In this document: positions 12,041 to 13,875 of the stretch, one piece after another
Numbering within the stretch: the stretch's first letter is position 1
Layout: every line of letters begins with the position of its first letter
From: SZUA-430 sp044375275
GTDB taxonomy: Bacteria; Pseudomonadota; Alphaproteobacteria; Micropepsales; Micropepsaceae
Assembly (NCBI GenBank): GCA_044375275.1
Contig: JBILMZ010000077.1
Coordinates: 1 to 13,875, forward strand
DNA length: 13,875 nt
Reading direction: 5' to 3'
Notes under the pieces: generated by a model
The model's input: the letters and a program-made list of their open reading frames with translations, nothing else
Database searches by the model: none
Told to the model about the DNA's origin: nothing
Program-made: the position numbers and the translations under genes

Positions 12041-12136
12041 GCGCAGTAAGGCGAACCCTTGCTCCGTTGCCCTTCTTGGGCGTTTCCTCCCTTAACTTGG
12101 GCCGCCTGGCGAAAGCCTCGCGGCCTCTTTCTTTTT
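12041..12136 (+). ncRNA. Candidate small RNA, about 96 nt
   Basis: A plus-strand transcript from the promoter at 12007-12034 to the terminator at 12099-12136 would cross no plus-strand gene and would end before the acetyltransferase 3' end. It contains a small hairpin GCCC-TTCTT-GGGC (12069-12081) and an unpaired CCTCCC (12086-12091), an anti-Shine-Dalgarno-like motif seen in many alphaproteobacterial trans-acting small RNAs. The only ATG frame (12025) has no stop before the terminator, arguing against a small protein. No known RNA family is recognised. Confidence 0.38.
12099..12136 (+). terminator. Plus-strand intrinsic terminator without an upstream plus-strand gene
   Basis: GGCCGC (12100-12105) pairs with GCGGCC (12120-12125); inside, GGC (12108-12110) and GCC (12115-12117) close a GAAA tetraloop. 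The T-rich tract TCTTTCTTTTT follows at 12126-12136. On the minus strand the hairpin is followed by CAAGTTAAGG, so it does not work as a terminator for the acetyltransferase gene. It therefore points to a plus-strand transcript in the intergenic region. Confidence 0.62.
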
Positions 12137-12147
12137 CAGGGACGGTT

Positions 12148-12696
12148 TCAGCCGGAAATCCAGGCGCCAGGTCCCGTCGGCAGCGTCTCTGTCCCGCCAT
12201 TCAGCGCCTTGTGCATGAAGACAAGGTCTACCCACCGCCCCAGCTTGAACCCCGCGCCAGGGATCGTGCCGGCATGCACGAACCCGAACTTGGCGTGCAC
12301 GCCGATGGAACCGGTGTTCAGGCTGTCCCCGATCACGGCGATCACCTGCCGCGCGCCCGTGGCCTCGCACGCCGGCAGCAGTCGGCTCATCAGCAGTGAT
12401 CCCACGCCACGCCCGTGCATGTCGTGGCGCACATAGATCGAGTCCTCGATCGTGAAGCGATAGCCGCTGCGGGGCCGAAAAGGAGAGGCATGGGCATAGC
12501 CCGCAATCTCGGCACCATCGCGCGCCACGATGAAGGGCAGGCCCAGTTCGCGCACGCTTTCCCACTTCGCACGGAACGCATCGGCACCCTGTGGCACTTC
12601 CTCGAAGGTCCCGAACCCGTGCAGCACCTGATGATCATAGATCGCCGCCAGCGCGGGAATGTCCTGCGCCTGCGCATCACCGACCTGAAGGCTCAT
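12148..12696 (-). CDS. GNAT acetyltransferase of the phosphinothricin / methionine-sulfoximine type
   Basis: The 182-residue protein follows the Pat/MnaT pattern closely: DIPALAAIYDHQVLHGFGTFEEVP (12-35), EIAGYAHASPFRPRSGYRFTIEDSIYV (63-89), the acetyl-CoA loop HGRGVGSLLMSRLL (94-107; R-x-x-G-x-G/A type), QVIAVIGDSLNTGSIGVHAKFGFVHAGTI (about 117-145) and FKLGRWVDLVFMHKAL (about 150-165). These enzymes N-acetylate glutamate-like toxic analogues or methionine derivatives in the cytoplasm. The ATG overlaps the stop of the upstream amidohydrolase gene (ATGA), so the two are translationally coupled. No ribosome binding site is needed or clearly seen. Confidence 0.9.
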   Translation of the reverse strand: MSLQVGDAQAQDIPALAAIYDHQVLHGFGTFEEVPQGADAFRAKWESVRELGLPFIVARDGAEIAGYAHASPFRPRSGYRFTIEDSIYVRHDMHGRGVGSLLMSRLLPACEATGARQVIAVIGDSLNTGSIGVHAKFGFVHAGTIPGAGFKLGRWVDLVFMHKALNGGTETLPTGPGAWISG

Positions 12697-13610
12697 TGGG
12701 CCGCCTGGCCCGACGGGATGGAGGGCTGCAGGAAGCGCCAGTCAATTTCGGAGATCGCGCGGATCATCGTCGTGAAGGCCGTCGTCACGCGGCGCAGGCC
12801 GGCCGTGCGTTCGATGCGTTCTTCGTCCATGTAGAGCGCGCGGTTGATCTCGATCTGCAGCGTGTGCAGTCCAACCATCGGACGTCCGTAATGCTCGGTC
12901 GTGTAGCCGCCCGCATAGGGATTGTTGCGCACGACGGCAAAGCCCTGCAGCGTCAGCACGCGCTCGATCGTGTCGGTCAGTCGGCGGGCGCACGACGTGC
13001 CAAAGCGGTCGCCAAGGATGATGTCCGGACGCGACGCGCCTATGTCCTGGTCAAGCGGGCCGCCAACGGATGGCATCGAATGGCAGTCGATCAGCACCGC
13101 ATGCCCGAACGTCTTGTGCGTGCTTTCGAGCAGGCCGCGCAGCGTTGCATGATAGGGCTTGTAGTAAGTGTCGATGCGCGCGACCGCTTCCTGGAAGCTT
13201 AGCTTGTGTCGGTAGATCTCGGCCCCGTCGCGCACGACGCGGGCGATTGTGCCAAGCCCCGCCAGCACGCGCGGGCTGCGCGTGTTCACGTACTGGGGCA
13301 GCGGCGAATCGAACATCGCCGGGTCCAGCTCGTAGGCCTCGCGGTTCGGGTCAACGAAGGCGCGCGGAAAATGGGCCTTGAGGAGGGGGGCCCCGAGGCT
13401 CGGAGCCGCGCCCACGATCTCGTCCACGAAGCTGTCCTCGGAGCGACGGATGGCCGTCCCGTCCAGGCGCGTCGCCTGCAGGAACGCCTTGGGGTACACG
13501 CGCCCCGAGTGTGGCGACGAAAAAATGAACGGCAGTGTCTGCTCCGCCGGTGCCAGGACCTCGAACGGAGGGTCAATTGCAGCGTTCCGGCGGTCGTTTC
13601 CGATTCTCAA
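12693..13610 (-). CDS. N-formylglutamate amidohydrolase family protein
   Basis: The 305-residue protein has the metal-site motifs of the N-formylglutamate amidohydrolase family: FIFSSPHSGRVYP (28-40, with His34), RAFVDPNREAYELD (83-96), VLIDCHSMPSVGG (172-184), and EHYGRPMVGLHTLQIEINRALYMDE (239-263). The enzyme hydrolyses N-formyl-L-glutamate to glutamate and formate, the last step of one histidine degradation route. No other hut genes are in view, so a general N-acyl amino acid role is possible. The start is TTG at 13608-13610, with AAGG about ten bases upstream. An in-frame TAA three codons earlier and the absence of an internal ATG before the conserved core force a non-ATG start. The stop overlaps the next gene's start by four bases. 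Confidence 0.92.
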   Translation of the reverse strand: MRIGNDRRNAAIDPPFEVLAPAEQTLPFIFSSPHSGRVYPKAFLQATRLDGTAIRRSEDSFVDEIVGAAPSLGAPLLKAHFPRAFVDPNREAYELDPAMFDSPLPQYVNTRSPRVLAGLGTIARVVRDGAEIYRHKLSFQEAVARIDTYYKPYHATLRGLLESTHKTFGHAVLIDCHSMPSVGGPLDQDIGASRPDIILGDRFGTSCARRLTDTIERVLTLQGFAVVRNNPYAGGYTTEHYGRPMVGLHTLQIEINRALYMDEERIERTAGLRRVTTAFTTMIRAISEIDWRFLQPSIPSGQAAQ

Positions 13611-13720
13611 CGCAATTTAACCTTGGTTTGCGTTGCACAGTGGACCATTGAAGGAACGCTGTTTCAAGCCCTCTGCAATTACCCTGCAGGTTGAAAAATA
13701 AGGGAAATGAAGGCAAGACC

Positions 13721-13750
13721 TTGGCTAATGGCGGGATTCGCCCTTACACT
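13721..13750 (+). promoter_or_regulatory. Candidate sigma-70 promoter for a gene to the right of the window
   Basis: TTGGCT (13721-13726), an 18-base spacer and TACACT (13745-13750) point rightward, predicting a start near 13757. It would produce a leader beginning with the hairpin CGGGCCT-N8-AGGCCCG (13762-13783). Confidence 0.42.
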
Positions 13751-13761
13751 GTGACATTATT

Positions 13762-13840
13762 CGGGCCTGAGCCGACAGGCCCGGAAGCGGCCCAGAAGTG
13801 GCAATGATGCCGCGCCAAAAGGGGACAGTCTCCCGCGGCA
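13762..13840 (+). other. Structured leader: two strong stem-loops
   Basis: CGGGCCT (13762-13768) and AGGCCCG (13777-13783) form a perfect seven-pair stem with an eight-base loop. TGCCGCG (13808-13814) and CGCGGCA (13834-13840) form a second perfect seven-pair stem around 19 bases, competing with GGCA-ATGA-TGCC at 13800-13811. No coding frame is supported here. It may be a 5' leader or binding sites for an activator; no riboswitch family is recognised. Confidence 0.45.
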
Positions 13841-13851
13841 CGGAAGTTGCG
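13836..13851 (+). promoter_or_regulatory. Sigma-54-type promoter at the right edge
   Basis: GGCACG-GAAG-TTGC (13837-13850) matches the core of the -24/-12 promoter consensus, with GG and GC exactly 12 bases apart. The expected start is near 13862, with the controlled gene outside the window. The GGCA-ATGA-TGCC palindrome at 13800-13811 lies about 55 bases upstream of that start and could bind an activator. Confidence 0.5.
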
Positions 13852-13875
13852 ACCGGGCTCTTATAACTGGCAATG

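Larger units (their letters stand above)
11739..12147. other. 409-base intergenic region with an AT-rich core and regulatory palindromes
   Basis: The region separates the glycosyltransferase start (leftward) from the 3' end of the acetyltransferase gene. It contains GCTGC-GGT-GCAGC at 11882-11894, the palindrome TGACGT-GA-ACGTCA at 11900-11913, an AT-rich stretch at about 11940-12035 unlike its GC-rich surroundings, and a plus-strand promoter/terminator pair listed separately. No protein-coding frame here resembles a known family. The glycosyltransferase promoter should lie in 11760-11960, but no clear pair was found. Confidence 0.55.

Noticed and set aside
12007..12399. Plus-strand frame starting TTG 12007
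   Set aside because: It runs through a terminator and then antisense to the acetyltransferase; no start context.
12591..13202. 203-codon plus-strand frame opposite the amidohydrolase
   Set aside because: Antisense shadow; no ribosome binding site and biased Arg/Ala composition.
13755..13875. Riboswitch or known housekeeping RNA at the right edge
   Set aside because: Two stems are present, but the conserved cores of cobalamin, SAM-II, SRP or tmRNA were not found; left as an unassigned structured leader.
1..13875. CRISPR array, prophage, IS element or integron
   Set aside because: No regularly spaced repeats, transposase, integrase or terminal repeats flanking a gene were found on either strand.

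Overview
The window looks like chromosomal DNA of a GC-rich alphaproteobacterium. The evidence is the alphaproteobacterial-type XRE regulator with an SFFFE motif, TypA, an IMPase-type HisN, BrnT/BrnA, TTG-N17/18-TAnnnT promoters, a possible leaderless gene and a sigma-54-type promoter. A Hyphomonas/Caulobacter-like host is a guess. No phage, IS element, CRISPR array, tRNA or rRNA was seen. The only defence-like or stress-like element is the BrnT-BrnA toxin-antitoxin pair.

Layout. Bases 1-508 hold the 3' end of an outer-membrane beta-barrel gene, closed by a strong intrinsic terminator. Bases 559-2020 hold a tandem duplication of a GNAT acetyltransferase gene with its own promoter and 3' flank; the first copy is broken by a 7-base deletion and the second is intact. 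Bases 2029-3434 hold a small SCP-2 lipid-binding protein followed by a lysophospholipase-like alpha/beta hydrolase, joined through a run of four perfect inverted repeats. The hydrolase converges on hisN, with a 25-base overlap. Going on, all on the minus strand, are the XRE regulator, typA, a beta-carbonic anhydrase and a DauA-like SulP transporter with a STAS domain. A small two-helix membrane protein (9649-9957, plus) converges on brnTA (minus). Then come a GT4 glycosyltransferase (minus), a 409-base intergenic region with a possible plus-strand small RNA and terminator, and a two-gene minus-strand operon of N-formylglutamate amidohydrolase and a phosphinothricin-type N-acetyltransferase. 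The last 150 bases hold a structured leader with sigma-70-like and sigma-54-like promoters pointing out of the window.

Working together. SulP plus carbonic anhydrase suggests bicarbonate uptake and interconversion. SCP-2 plus hydrolase suggests lipid handling. The amidohydrolase and the acetyltransferase overlap by ATGA and both families act on acylated glutamate or glutamate analogues. The main unexplained items are the GNAT duplication with a GTGA stop/start overlap in the broken copy, the serial palindromes over the hydrolase start, the candidate small RNA near 12041-12136, and the sigma-54-type site at the right edge. I did not find a clearly new multi-gene system.
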